From Lentisalinibacter orientalis (GTDB taxonomy: Bacteria; Pseudomonadota; Gammaproteobacteria; Steroidobacterales; Woeseiaceae): a DNA stretch of 64,000 nt. Where the stretch lies: NCBI RefSeq assembly GCF_040706535.1, contig NZ_JAPDRJ010000001.1, positions 1,426,001-1,490,000 on the forward strand, written 5' to 3'. Below the pieces are notes generated by a model that was given only the letters and a program-made list of their open reading frames with translations, ran no database searches and was not told the DNA's origin. Of the stretch, positions 8,998-21,988 are shown piece after piece (within the stretch, counting starts at the first letter, position 1; every line of letters begins with the position of its first letter). Made by a program: the position numbers and the translations under genes.

Positions 8998-11358
8998 TCA
9001 GTCTGCCTGTGCGGTCACGGCGGCGGGCGCCGGCGCGACGGCCCGGGCCGCATGGGCGGCGAACTCGTCGGCGGGCATGAAGCCCACCACCTGGTAGGGA
9101 CGGCGCTCCTCGCCGTCCGGCCCGAAGAATATGATCGAGGGCGGCCCGAAGATGCGGAAGTGCTTCAGCAACGCCTGGTCCTGCTCGTCGTTGGCGGTCA
9201 CGTCCGCCTGCAGCAGGACGACGCCGTCGAGTTCCGCCTGCACCTGCGGGTCGCTGAAGGTGTACTTCTCCATCTCCTTGCAGGACACGCACCAGTCGGC
9301 GTAGAAGTCGAGCATCACCGGCTGGCCGCGGGTGGACGCCTCGGCCACCGCCAGTTCCAGGTCGGCCACGGTCTTGATGCGGCGGAATTCCAGTTCCTCG
9401 TGGGCCGCGGCCGCGCCGCCGCCCACCGCCGCCACGCGCGTGCCGGCGAGGGGCTGCAGCGGGTCGTCGCCGCCCGACAGCGCGCCGAGCAGGAGGACGG
9501 CGCCGTAGAACATCGCCAGCACGCCGAAGCCCTTGCCGAGTTTCTGCGCTCCGCCCGATTCCGGCGTCAGCGGCGTCAGCGCGCCCAGGAATACGCCGGC
9601 CATGAAGATGAGCACGGCCCACAGGGCCAGGGTGACGGCGCCGGGCAGCACCCGGTCCAGCATCCAGATGGCCAGCCCCAGCATCACGAAGCCGAAGGCG
9701 TTCTTCACCGCCACCATCCAGGGGCCGGCCTTCACCATCAGCTTGCCGGCGGAGGCGCCCACCGCGAGCAGCGGCGCGCCCATGCCGAGGCTCAGCGCGA
9801 ACAGGGCCGCCGCGCCCCGGAAGACGTCACCCGTCTGGCCGATGACCGCGAGTGCCGCCACCAGCGGCGGTGCCACGCAGGCGGTGACGATCAGCGAGGA
9901 CAGCGCACCCATGACGAAGGCGCCCACCATGGTGCCGCTCTTCTGCTTGCCGCTGATTGCGGCCACGCGGGTCTGCATGGACGAGGGCATCTGCAGGTCG
10001 AATGCGCCGAACATGCCCGCCGCCAGAAGCACGAACAGCCCCGCGAATGTCACCAGTATCCAGGTCTGCTGGAAGATCGCCTGCGCCTGCTGTCCGGCAG
10101 CGGCGAACAGCGCGCCGGCCACGGTGTAGGTGAGCGCCATGCCCATTACATAGGAAAGCGACAGCGTGAAGCCGCGCGCCGGTGTCACGTCCTTGCCCTC
10201 GCCGGCGATGATGCCGGAGAGGATGGGGATCATCGGCAGCACGCAGGGTGTCAGTGCGAGCAGCAGGCCGGCGCCGAAGAAGGTGGCCAGCACCGCCGCC
10301 AGGTTGCCCTCGCCGATCAGCGTGGCCAGGCGGTCCTGCTCGGAGACGGGCGCGGCCGCGATTGCCGTCGCCTCGTCCGGCGGCCGCGGCGCGTCGGCGG
10401 CGGTGGCCGGCGGCAGGGAGACGTTCACCTCGCGCTTGAGCGGCGGGTAACAGATTCCGTCCTCGGCGCAGCCCTGGAAGCCCAGCTCGAGCACCAGGCT
10501 CTGCCCCTCGCGGCTCGCCCGGTTCAGCGGCAGCCGCGCGACGACCTCGTCGTAGTAGACCTCGGTCTCGCCGAAGTACTCGTCGAACTTCTTCTTGCCC
10601 GCCGGCGTCTGCAGGGCGCCGAGCTGCACGCCGTCGCTGACGGCGGCGGCCGACAGCTTGTCGCGATAGAGGTAATAGCCGGGCTCGATCTGCCAGGCCA
10701 GTTCGACGGTGTACGGGTCCAGCGCGCTCACCACCGGCCGGAATGCCACGTCCGGCGGCAGGAACTCGCCGCCGCCGGTGGCGGCCAGCCCGCCGGAGGG
10801 CCGGCCGCTGCCGAAGGGCGAGACGGTGGGCGACGCGGCCGGTGCCGCGCCCGCCAGCGTCACCTCGGTGGTCCAGCGCTGGGGCGGATAGCACAGCCCG
10901 ATGTCGGCGCAGCCCTGGGAGCGGAGCTCGAGGGTCACGGTGCCTGCGCCCTCGTTGACGTAGGGCACCTGCATGGTGAAGTCGCCCCGGTAGATCTCCT
11001 GGCGCCCGAAGTATTCGTCCTCGTGGATCTCGCCGGTGGGCAGCGCGGGCTCGCCCAGCAGGACGTCGTCGCTGTCGGCGCCGATGCCGAGCTTCTGGCG
11101 GTACAGGTAATAACCGGGTTCCACGGTCCAGCGGACGAGCAGCGACTCGCCGGTGTCCTCGACCTGGTAGCGGAATGCCTGCTCGGGGCGCAGCAGGTCC
11201 TCCGGCGAGACCGCATGGGCCGGCGGCGCGAAGGCGGCCGCGGCGATACCGATCATCGTCGCCATCCAGACCATGGCCAGGACGGCTGCGACAGGGGTGG
11301 CGGCCGCACTGGCCGCACGACGGGGAGGATGTCTGTTCGGGCTCATGCTGTCTCTCAT
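8998..11358 (-). CDS. dsbD: Thiol:disulfide interchange protein DsbD with two N-terminal alpha domains
   Basis: Moves electrons from cytosolic thioredoxin across the inner membrane to periplasmic thiol proteins. At 786 aa it is far longer than E. coli DsbD (565 aa). After a signal peptide ending near AHA-VS (about 49) there are two homologous nDsbD domains (about 50-170 and 205-325). Each has EPGYYLYR and a redox Cys pair in a QGCA....CYPP context. The transmembrane domain keeps the reactive cysteines in TPCVLPMIPIL and TACVAPPL. The C-terminal thioredoxin domain has WCVSC. It is co-oriented with the TlpA-like gene 1 bp downstream. The start could also be the internal ATG five codons later. 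Confidence 0.93.
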   Translation of the reverse strand: MRDSMSPNRHPPRRAASAAATPVAAVLAMVWMATMIGIAAAAFAPPAHAVSPEDLLRPEQAFRYQVEDTGESLLVRWTVEPGYYLYRQKLGIGADSDDVLLGEPALPTGEIHEDEYFGRQEIYRGDFTMQVPYVNEGAGTVTLELRSQGCADIGLCYPPQRWTTEVTLAGAAPAASPTVSPFGSGRPSGGLAATGGGEFLPPDVAFRPVVSALDPYTVELAWQIEPGYYLYRDKLSAAAVSDGVQLGALQTPAGKKKFDEYFGETEVYYDEVVARLPLNRASREGQSLVLELGFQGCAEDGICYPPLKREVNVSLPPATAADAPRPPDEATAIAAAPVSEQDRLATLIGEGNLAAVLATFFGAGLLLALTPCVLPMIPILSGIIAGEGKDVTPARGFTLSLSYVMGMALTYTVAGALFAAAGQQAQAIFQQTWILVTFAGLFVLLAAGMFGAFDLQMPSSMQTRVAAISGKQKSGTMVGAFVMGALSSLIVTACVAPPLVAALAVIGQTGDVFRGAAALFALSLGMGAPLLAVGASAGKLMVKAGPWMVAVKNAFGFVMLGLAIWMLDRVLPGAVTLALWAVLIFMAGVFLGALTPLTPESGGAQKLGKGFGVLAMFYGAVLLLGALSGGDDPLQPLAGTRVAAVGGGAAAAHEELEFRRIKTVADLELAVAEASTRGQPVMLDFYADWCVSCKEMEKYTFSDPQVQAELDGVVLLQADVTANDEQDQALLKHFRIFGPPSIIFFGPDGEERRPYQVVGFMPADEFAAHAARAVAPAPAAVTAQAD

Positions 11359-11440
11359 TACCGGCGTTGCCTCGGACGGCCCGCAGACGGGACGCCCCGC
11401 AGGCGGACAGCCATACAGTGTGACCGCGCCGGACGCGGGA

Positions 11441-11803
11441 TTATTCCTTCTCCGTCACAGAATCGTCCACGGCATCGGCAGCAGGAGGCGAGACCGAGGC
11501 GGCCACCCAGTCCAGGTAGGCCGCGGACCCTGCCGTCACCGGCGTGGCGATGACCTCCGGAACGTCATAGGGATGCAGCTCCACGACGCGCGCCTCCAGC
11601 CCCGGCCAGGCCGCCTCCGTGGTCTTCGCGATCAGCAGCAGCTCGGATTCGTCGCAGACCTCGCCCTCCCAGCTGAAGACCGAGCGCAGGGGGCCGACGA
11701 TGTTCACGCAGGCGGCCCACTTGTCCGCGACCAGCGCGGCAGCAATGCGGCGGGCGGTCTCCTCGTCGGGGCAGGTGCAGAGTACGAGCAGCGTCTTTGA
11801 CAT
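11441..11803 (-). CDS. cutA: Divalent-cation tolerance protein CutA
   Basis: Small trimeric PII-like protein of the CutA1 family; linked historically to copper tolerance, with the exact role unsettled. The 120 aa protein has TCPDEETARRIAAALV, the WAACVNIVG strand, VFSWEGEV, and the ELHPYDVPEVIATPV motif followed by YLDWV, all family signatures. An acidic tail after about residue 105 exceeds the usual ~110 aa. It lies 82 bp upstream of dsbD on the same strand; cutA next to dsbD is a common arrangement. It is divergent from groES. Confidence 0.93.
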   Translation of the reverse strand: MSKTLLVLCTCPDEETARRIAAALVADKWAACVNIVGPLRSVFSWEGEVCDESELLLIAKTTEAAWPGLEARVVELHPYDVPEVIATPVTAGSAAYLDWVAASVSPPAADAVDDSVTEKE

Positions 11804-11878
11804 AACGGTCTCCCTGGCCGGCGCCGAGGATAGCGGGCGGCGGCCCCCCTGTCATGACCCCGCCGGCCGCGGCGGCTC

Positions 11879-11906
11879 TTGAAATTTGGCTGGCCGGCAC
11901 TATCAT
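11879..11906 (+). promoter_or_regulatory. groESL promoter (sigma70-like)
   Basis: TTGAAA (11879-11884) and TATCAT (11901-11906) are separated by 16 bp and each match five of six consensus bases. CTTGAAA at 11878 also resembles a sigma32 -35 element, but no CCCCAT-type -10 follows at proper spacing. The -10 directly abuts the CIRCE operator, so bound HrcA would block transcription. Confidence 0.7.
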
Positions 11907-11932
11907 TAGCACTCACTGATGGCGAGTGCTAA
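11906..11932 (+). promoter_or_regulatory. CIRCE operator (HrcA binding site)
   Basis: TTAGCACTC, nine bases, then GAGTGCTAA: an exact match to the CIRCE consensus inverted repeat. It lies 68 bp before groES and at the expected transcription start. It implies HrcA-type heat-shock repression relieved by stress or GroEL titration. hrcA itself is not in the window. Confidence 0.96.
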
Positions 11933-11999
11933 CAGCGCAGTCATCCAGAATTCCATAATTCATCGGAAAAACAGCAGTTTACCAGAAGGAGACGCACCC

Positions 12000-12290
12000 A
12001 TGCAGATTCGTCCGCTTCACGATCGCGTGATTATCAAGCGCATGGAGGAAGAGCGCACCACCCCCGGTGGGATCGTGATTCCCGATACGGCCGCCGAAAA
12101 GCCGATCAAGGGCGAAGTCATCGCCGTCGGCAAGGGCAAGATCCTCGAGAACGGCGAAGTCCGCGCTCTCGACCTGAAGGCAGGTGACAAGGTGCTGTTC
12201 GGCAAGTACAGCGGCACCGAGGTCAAGGTGGAAGGCGAGGACTACCTGGTGATGAAGGAAGACGACGTGATGGCGGTCATCGAAGGCTGA
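12000..12290 (+). CDS. groES: Co-chaperonin GroES
   Basis: Heptameric lid of the GroEL folding chamber. The 96 aa length is standard; the start at ATG 12000 has an AAGGAG box 8 bases upstream. Signatures are MQIRPLHDRVIIKR, the mobile loop ERTTPGGIVIPDTAAEKP, VGKGKILENGE and GEDYLVMKEDDVMAVIE. The open frame extends upstream to 11919, but that part overlaps the CIRCE element and is not coding. Followed by groEL after 58 bp; control is by CIRCE/HrcA. Confidence 0.98.
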   Translation: MQIRPLHDRVIIKRMEEERTTPGGIVIPDTAAEKPIKGEVIAVGKGKILENGEVRALDLKAGDKVLFGKYSGTEVKVEGEDYLVMKEDDVMAVIEG

Positions 12291-12348
12291 GCCCCGCGTC
12301 GATCATCGTTAGACACCAACTGAATTTACGAAAAGAGGAAGAGAGACA

Positions 12349-13989
<1,641 letters not shown>

Positions 13990-14034
13990 CGAGTCGTCGC
14001 CCGGTTCCGACCGGTAGCCTCATCGAGGCGAAGA

Positions 14035-14068
14035 CCCCGTCCGGCTCTGCCGGGCGGGGTTTTCTTTT
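14035..14068 (+). terminator. Intrinsic terminator of groESL
   Basis: CCCCGTCCGG (14035-14044) pairs with CCGGGCGGGG (14050-14059) in a 10-bp stem with one G-T pair and a 5-nt loop, followed by TTTTCTTTT. It ends the groESL transcript 46 bp after the stop codon, before the convergent SDR gene. Confidence 0.93.
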
Positions 14069-14096
14069 GCCCAATCAACAGGCGATCAACAGACGA

Positions 14097-14879
14097 TCAC
14101 CAGACGATAGGCTGGCCGTCCCAGGCGAAGAAACCGCCATTGTCCTCCTTCCCGAGGCCGTCGATGACCGCCAGCAGCTGCCGGGCGGCCCGCGGCGGGT
14201 CGAACAACTGCCCGTCGGGCACCCGCGACTGGAACGGGGCGGACAGGCCCGTATCGACGGTGCCGGGATGGAGCGCGACGACGAGAGTGCCGCGATGGCG
14301 CCGGGGCAACTCGATGGACAGATTCTTCGTGAACATGTTCTGGGCCGCCTTCGAGGCCCGGTAGGCGTACCAGCCCCCGAGCCGATTGTCGCCGATGCTG
14401 CCGACCCGCGCGGAGAGGCTGGCGAAGACCGCGCGCCCGCGCCGCGGCAGCAGGCCGGCGAAGTGCTTTGCCACCAGCAGCGGTCCCCAGGCGTTCACGG
14501 CGAAACTGCGCTGCAGCGCCTCCGGGGTCACCTCGGACAGCCTGCGTTCCGGCTGCAGCGGAGCGCCGTCGTGCAGCAGGCCCCCGCAGTTGATGATGAG
14601 AGAGAGCCTCTCGACGCGTCCTGCGACGGCGCGGGCCGCGGTTTCGATGCTGGCCTCGCTGGTCAGGTCCAGCGGCACGGTGACCAGACGGTCGCCGATG
14701 TCCCGGCGGACCGCGGCCAGTGCCTCCGAGCCGTCCGGATCCCGGCTCGTCGCGACCACGGCAGCCACCGATGGCGAGCCGGCCAGCGCGGCGCAGAAGG
14801 CCGCGCCGATGCCGCGGCTGGCACCCTGTACCATCACGTTCATGGGAGTGTCGAAACTGCCGAGCTGGATGTCCGTCAT
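14097..14879 (-). CDS. Short-chain dehydrogenase/reductase, CsgA (C-factor)-like
   Basis: NAD(P)-dependent oxidoreductase of unknown substrate. The frame is open upstream to 15758, but that part overlaps the FrnE-like gene on the other strand. The start is set at ATG 14879 (MTDIQLGSFDTPMNVMV), giving 260 aa. The Rossmann motif is VQGASRGIGAAF; the NNAG position reads NCGG; the catalytic Ser is in FASLSARVGS and the YxxxK motif is YRASK. The order of motifs and the FxxNxxGP-like AVNAWGPLLV segment resemble the CsgA/C-factor group. It is convergent with groEL and divergent from the next gene. Confidence 0.85.
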   Translation of the reverse strand: MTDIQLGSFDTPMNVMVQGASRGIGAAFCAALAGSPSVAAVVATSRDPDGSEALAAVRRDIGDRLVTVPLDLTSEASIETAARAVAGRVERLSLIINCGGLLHDGAPLQPERRLSEVTPEALQRSFAVNAWGPLLVAKHFAGLLPRRGRAVFASLSARVGSIGDNRLGGWYAYRASKAAQNMFTKNLSIELPRRHRGTLVVALHPGTVDTGLSAPFQSRVPDGQLFDPPRAARQLLAVIDGLGKEDNGGFFAWDGQPIVW

Positions 14880-15044
14880 GGGGGCTCCGGGAACCGTCGT
14901 GCCTGTCTGGGACTCCAAAGGGTATTCGGGTGGCCCGGCCGCGCGGATGCCCGGCGGCAGGGCGCTGTCCGGCATTGAAAAGCGCAGCCGCTGCCCCAAG
15001 TTCCGCGGAGTGTGGAGAGCAATGGCGCGCGGCGCCCCGGTGAC

Positions 15045-15761
15045 ATGAAGGAAAGCATCCTCGAGCTCGTCAATCGTACCGAGACGCAGGCGCCCGCCGC
15101 GCTGCGCGTGGACGTCATCGCGGACTTCGTCTGCCCGTGGTGCTACATCGGCAAGCATCGCCTGGACGAGGCGCTCGCTTCCGTGCTGGGCCCGGTGCAG
15201 GTCGCCTGGCACCCCTTCCAGCTGAACCCCGACATGCCCGACGGCGGCATGCCCCTGGAGGACTACCTGCGCGACAAGTTCGGCGAGCCCGAGGCACTGC
15301 AGCCCGCCCTGGATCAGCTGACCCGTCTCGGAGCCGGCGAAGGCCTCGAGCTGGCCTTCGACCGCATCGCCCGCGTGCCCAACACCCGGGCGGCCCACCG
15401 TCTCATGAAGCTGGCCGAGATCGAGGGCCGCCAGAACGAACTCGCCGACCGGCTGTTCCGGGCGTTCTTCGGCGAGGGCCGCGACATCGGCCGGCACGAC
15501 GTGCTGGTGGAGCTGGCCAGGGAAGCCGGCCTCACGCCCGAGGCGGCCGCGCAGTACCTGGACGACGAGCGCATCGACCGCATCGTCCTGGCAGAGGAGG
15601 CGCAGGCTCGCAAGGCCGGCGTGACCGGCGTGCCGGACTACATGATCAACAAGCGCCTGTTCGTGATCGGCGCCCAGAGCGAGGCCACCTTGCTCGGCGC
15701 TTTCGACCGTGCCATGTTCGGCGAGGACAGCGATCTGACGGTGTCGGATACGCTGCACTGA
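15045..15761 (+). CDS. DsbA-family oxidoreductase, FrnE-like
   Basis: Cytosolic DsbA-fold protein of the FrnE/2-hydroxychromene-2-carboxylate isomerase group, probably a disulfide isomerase or glutathione-linked enzyme. The 238 aa protein (from ATG 15045) has no signal peptide. It has FVCPWCYIGKHRL with a CPWC active site, HPFQLNPDMP, and the cis-proline region VTGVPDYMINKRLFVIGAQS. A GTG at 15012 would add 11 residues but has a poorly spaced Shine-Dalgarno. A nine-codon ORF (15022-15048) overlaps the ATG in an ATGA junction and could couple translation, but may be chance. Confidence 0.85.
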   Translation: MKESILELVNRTETQAPAALRVDVIADFVCPWCYIGKHRLDEALASVLGPVQVAWHPFQLNPDMPDGGMPLEDYLRDKFGEPEALQPALDQLTRLGAGEGLELAFDRIARVPNTRAAHRLMKLAEIEGRQNELADRLFRAFFGEGRDIGRHDVLVELAREAGLTPEAAAQYLDDERIDRIVLAEEAQARKAGVTGVPDYMINKRLFVIGAQSEATLLGAFDRAMFGEDSDLTVSDTLH

Positions 15762-15859
15762 GCCCCGGGGCTTGCGGGCACCCGCGGTGCGCGCGGGCGG
15801 TCAACCGTTGCCGCTGCGCTGCGTTGGCGTTACGGACGGGTCTGCCGGAGGATAACCCC

Positions 15860-16213
15860 ATGAGAATGACTGTCACTGCCGTCGCGCTGGCCTTCGTGCT
15901 CTCGGCCGGATGCGCATCGCATCCGGATCCCATCGTGGATACGAAAGGGGTCAACATGGCGCAGTACGAGATCGACCTGCGTGAGTGCCGCGAATACGCC
16001 GACGAGGTAAGCGTGGCCGAGGGCGCCGCGAAAGGGGCAGCCGCCGGCGCAGTGGTCGGGGCAGCGGCCGGGGCCATCAGCGGCGATGCGGACCGCGGCG
16101 CCGGCTACGGTGCCATCGGCGGCGGCGCGCGCTCGGCGCTGTACAATCAGCGTGAGAAGGAGCGCGTCGTCAGGAACTGCCTGCGCGGGCGCGGGTACCG
16201 GGTTCTCAACTGA
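15860..16213 (+). CDS. Glycine-zipper lipoprotein
   Basis: Small envelope lipoprotein of unknown role, 117 aa from ATG 15860 with a GGAGG box upstream. The signal peptide ends in the lipobox LSAGC. A glycine-zipper region (about 60-80, repeated GAAAGAVVGAAAGA pattern) should insert in or pack against a membrane. The C-terminal part has CRE and NCLRGRGY cysteines that could form a disulfide with Cys near residue 43. It is preceded by the FrnE-like gene (98 bp) and followed by an MDR oxidoreductase. Confidence 0.8.
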   Translation: MRMTVTAVALAFVLSAGCASHPDPIVDTKGVNMAQYEIDLRECREYADEVSVAEGAAKGAAAGAVVGAAAGAISGDADRGAGYGAIGGGARSALYNQREKERVVRNCLRGRGYRVLN

Positions 16214-16248
16214 CCGACGCCGCCGACGCATTCGGAAGGAGTTCTTTT

Positions 16249-17184
16249 TTGGCTGAGGAAATGCAGGCGGTGCGCCTGGAGCGCTACCGCGACGAGGACG
16301 GCCTGCGTCTGGCCGCCACGGAACGGCCCGTGCCCGGGCCCGGCGAGGTGCTGGTGCGGGTGCGTGCGGCCGGCGTCAATCCGGTGGACTGGAAGATCGC
16401 CGACGGTTTCGGCGAGTTCCTCGGCCTGACGCCGCCGCTGACGCTCGGTTGCGAGCTGGCGGGGGACGTGGCCGCCGTGGGCGAGGGCGTGGATGCGTTC
16501 GCCGTCGGCGAGCCCGTGTTCGGCTACGTCTCGCTCGAGCGCTGCGGCTGCTATGCCCCGTACGTCATTGCCATGCCCACCGAGATTGCCCGCAAGCCGG
16601 AAGAGCTCTCCTATGCGGAGGCGGCGGCCGTACCGGTGGCCGGCGAGACCGCCTGGCAGGCGCTGGTGGAGACCGCCCGGCTGGCGGCGGGCGAGCGGGT
16701 GCTGATCCACGCGGCCGCGGGCGGGGTCGGCTCCGTGGGGGTGCAGCTGGCCAGGTCGCTCGGGGCGACGGTGATCGGTACCGCCTCGGCCCGCAACGAG
16801 GACTTCGTCCGCGGACTCGGCGCGGACGGTTTCGTCGACTACACCGCCGGCCCGTTCGAGGATGCCGTCGAGCCGGTCGACGTGGTGTTCGACACCGTCG
16901 GCGGCGACACGCTGCGCCGCTCCTTCAACGTGCTGCGGCCGGGCGGACGCCTGGTGAGCATCGTCGAGGTGCCGGACCCGGACTGGGCCGACCAGGCCGA
17001 GGTCTCGGCCGAGATGATCGCCGTGCTGCCGGAGGGCGCCCAGCTCGCCGAGCTCGCTGCCATGATGAGCCGCGGAGAACTGCGGGTGCACGTCGCGCGG
17101 CGCTACCGCCTGGCCGAGGCACTGGATGCGCTGGCCGAGAGCCGTTCGGGCCACGTGCGGGGCAAACTGGTCGTCGAGCCCTGA
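16249..17184 (+). CDS. Zinc-independent MDR oxidoreductase (quinone oxidoreductase-like)
   Basis: NADP-dependent medium-chain reductase, 311 aa. The N-terminal GroES-like fold has ERPVPGPGEVLVRVRAAGVNPVDWK. The nucleotide-binding fold has AAAGGVGSVGVQLARSLGA. The catalytic-zinc cysteine and histidine ligands of alcohol dehydrogenases are absent, which points to the quinone oxidoreductase/reductive subgroup. The start is TTG 16249, since AGGAG lies 8 bases upstream; an ATG four codons later is too far from that box. The substrate cannot be told from sequence. Confidence 0.85.
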   Translation: MAEEMQAVRLERYRDEDGLRLAATERPVPGPGEVLVRVRAAGVNPVDWKIADGFGEFLGLTPPLTLGCELAGDVAAVGEGVDAFAVGEPVFGYVSLERCGCYAPYVIAMPTEIARKPEELSYAEAAAVPVAGETAWQALVETARLAAGERVLIHAAAGGVGSVGVQLARSLGATVIGTASARNEDFVRGLGADGFVDYTAGPFEDAVEPVDVVFDTVGGDTLRRSFNVLRPGGRLVSIVEVPDPDWADQAEVSAEMIAVLPEGAQLAELAAMMSRGELRVHVARRYRLAEALDALAESRSGHVRGKLVVEP

Positions 17185-17217
17185 GTCCGCCCGAGGTGGC
17201 CGGGCAGGCGCCCTCGT

Positions 17218-18177
17218 TCAGCCCTCGCGCCGTCGCGCCAGCCAGTCGAGCAGGATGGCGTTGAAGGCTTCCGGGCGCTCCTGCTGGGTCCAGTGGCCGC
17301 AGTCGCCGATCATGTGCACCTCCAGGTCGTCCACGTAGTCGCGCATGGCCTCGATGTGGTGGGGGGCGATCAGCACGTCGTCCTCGGCGCCGACGAACAG
17401 CGCCGGTATGCGCACCCGCTGCTCGACCCCCTCGGTGAGTTCCCAGTTGCGCGTCCAGTTGCGGTACCAGTTGATGGGACCGGTGAAGCCGCCGCGCCGG
17501 AAGGCATCGACGAAGACCTGCAGCTCCTCCTCCGCCAGCAGGTCCTCGCCTCTCGGCGGCTCGTCCATGGCGGTCAGCATGCTGAACGGCCGGCGCTTGT
17601 CGTCGGGGATCTGCTCGAAGGCCTGCCGGGTGACCGGAAGCCGCCGCATCATGGCGCGGAAGTAGCGCTCCGGCTCGGCGGCGAAGCGCCGGTCGGCCTC
17701 GTCGGAGTCCTGGAAGTTAACGATGTAGAAATCCGGTCCCAGCATCCTGCGCATCATGATCATCGGGTCCACCGGCGGCCGCGGGTAGAAGGGGATGTTC
17801 ACCGCGACGACGCCGCGCATGCGCTCCGGCGCCAGCAGCGCCATCTGCCAGACCATGAGCGCGCCCCAGTCGTGGCCCACGAACCAGGCGCGCTCGAGGC
17901 CGAGGGCGTCGAGCAGGCCGGTCATGTCGCCGGTCAGGTGATGGATGTCGTAATCGGCGACGGCCCGGGGCTTGTTGGTGGCGCCGTAACCGCGCTGGTC
18001 GGGCGCGATCGCCCGGTAGCCTGCATCGGCGAGCGCGGGCAGCTGCAGGCGCCACGAATAGGCGAGTTCGGGGAACCCGTGACAGAGCACGACGGCCTCG
18101 CCCTCGCCCTGCTCGTGGACCGCCATGCGGATGCCGTTGGTGTCGATGTATCGGGGTGCCGGGAAGTCGCTGGCCAC
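17218..18177 (-). CDS. Alpha/beta hydrolase, epoxide-hydrolase-like
   Basis: Predicted soluble hydrolase, 319 aa, possibly opening epoxides via an Asp-ester intermediate. It has the oxyanion motif HGFPE, DQRGYGATNKP, the nucleophile elbow GHDWG, a cap region with NWYRNW (Tyr donor typical of epoxide hydrolases), the charge-relay VGAEDDVL, and the catalytic histidine in DCGHWTQQERP. Haloacetate dehalogenase-like enzymes share this pattern, so the substrate is uncertain. It is convergent with the MDR gene and divergent from the T-box/ileS transcript. Confidence 0.87.
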   Translation of the reverse strand: MASDFPAPRYIDTNGIRMAVHEQGEGEAVVLCHGFPELAYSWRLQLPALADAGYRAIAPDQRGYGATNKPRAVADYDIHHLTGDMTGLLDALGLERAWFVGHDWGALMVWQMALLAPERMRGVVAVNIPFYPRPPVDPMIMMRRMLGPDFYIVNFQDSDEADRRFAAEPERYFRAMMRRLPVTRQAFEQIPDDKRRPFSMLTAMDEPPRGEDLLAEEELQVFVDAFRRGGFTGPINWYRNWTRNWELTEGVEQRVRIPALFVGAEDDVLIAPHHIEAMRDYVDDLEVHMIGDCGHWTQQERPEAFNAILLDWLARRREG

Positions 18178-18263
18178 CTGCTGCTCCTAGAGGCTCGGAC
18201 CGCTTGCCGTGACGGTAGCGTAGCGGAGCGCCGCCGCCGCGGCGAACCGGGACGGCGGCGGGC

Positions 18264-18292
18264 TTGCCTTTTCCTCCGCCCGGCGCTAGCTT
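18264..18292 (+). promoter_or_regulatory. Probable promoter of the T-box/ileS transcript
   Basis: TTGCCT (18264-18269) and TAGCTT (18287-18292) are 17 bp apart; the -10 is weak (three of six). Transcription would start near 18299, exactly at the foot of T-box Stem I, which supports the call. Confidence 0.5.
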
Positions 18293-18300
18293 CCGCGTCT

Positions 18301-18622
18301 GAGGCGTCGATGGGGACAGTAGCTACCCGGCGCCGGTCTCGAGCGAGCGAGGGACGGTGGGAGCCTCGCGGCCGGTGGGTGGTGAACATCACCCCGGAGC
18401 CGTCGACCGAAACGGTGGCTGCGGCTCCCGAGTAGGCTCGACCGGGTGGCCGCCGATACACGGCCGCGGGTCGCCACGGACGATTGCGACAATGGCAACG
18501 ACCGTGACAGCAGTGGCGGCCCCTTGAGGTCCGGTCCGGGAGGGCCGGGCGGAAACCGGGTGGTACCGCGGTGCATGAGGAATCACATCGCCCCGGGCGC
18601 TTGACGGCGCCCGGGGTTTTTT
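18301..18622 (+). promoter_or_regulatory. T-box riboswitch with ATC (Ile) specifier and intrinsic terminator
   Basis: A complete transcriptional T-box leader. Stem I has base helix GTCGA/TCGAC (18306-18310/18403-18407) and GGGG/CCCC (18312-18315/18392-18395). AGTA (18318-18321) lies opposite the specifier loop GTGAACATCACC, placing codon ATC at 18388-18390. A distal stem GCGAGG/CCTCGC (18347-18352/18364-18369) carries a GGTG loop. The T-box sequence GGGTGGTACCGCG (18558-18570) contains TGGT, complementary to an uncharged tRNA ACCA end. Antiterminator CCGGG (18556-18560) pairs with CCCGG (18592-18596), which also belongs to the terminator CCCCGGGCGC/GCGCCCGGGG (18591-18600/18607-18616) followed by six Ts. 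Uncharged tRNA-Ile would permit read-through into ileS. Confidence 0.95.
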
Positions 18623-18638
18623 CGTTGGACGGGATGAA

Positions 18639-21794
<3,156 letters not shown>

Positions 21795-21988
21795 AACCGT
21801 CATCCCAAAGGGGAGTTGTAAGCCGTTCCGCTATTTTGCTATAAGAAAAGGTCCCAAGTGACTGGTTGGCGTGGGGCACCGCCACGAGCCGGCAAGAGCG
21901 AGAATAAGCCGCGCGGGTTCCGCCCAGTCAGCTCTCCGAGGGCCGCCGCAGACCGGCGGAAATTAGAAGAACAAAATCGGGAGAGCCC

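Noticed and set aside
8662..11553. Long open frame of 963 codons on the plus strand
   Set aside because: Antisense to dsbD and the TlpA-like gene; composition is His/Gly/Arg-rich without domain patterns, as expected for a shadow frame in GC-rich DNA.
15022..15048. Nine-codon upstream ORF coupled by ATGA to the FrnE-like gene
   Set aside because: The Shine-Dalgarno is only 4 bases away and nothing else supports it; kept only as a remark.
14097..15758. SDR gene starting at 15758 (553 aa)
   Set aside because: The upstream part overlaps the FrnE-like gene on the other strand; SDR homology begins only near 14879.
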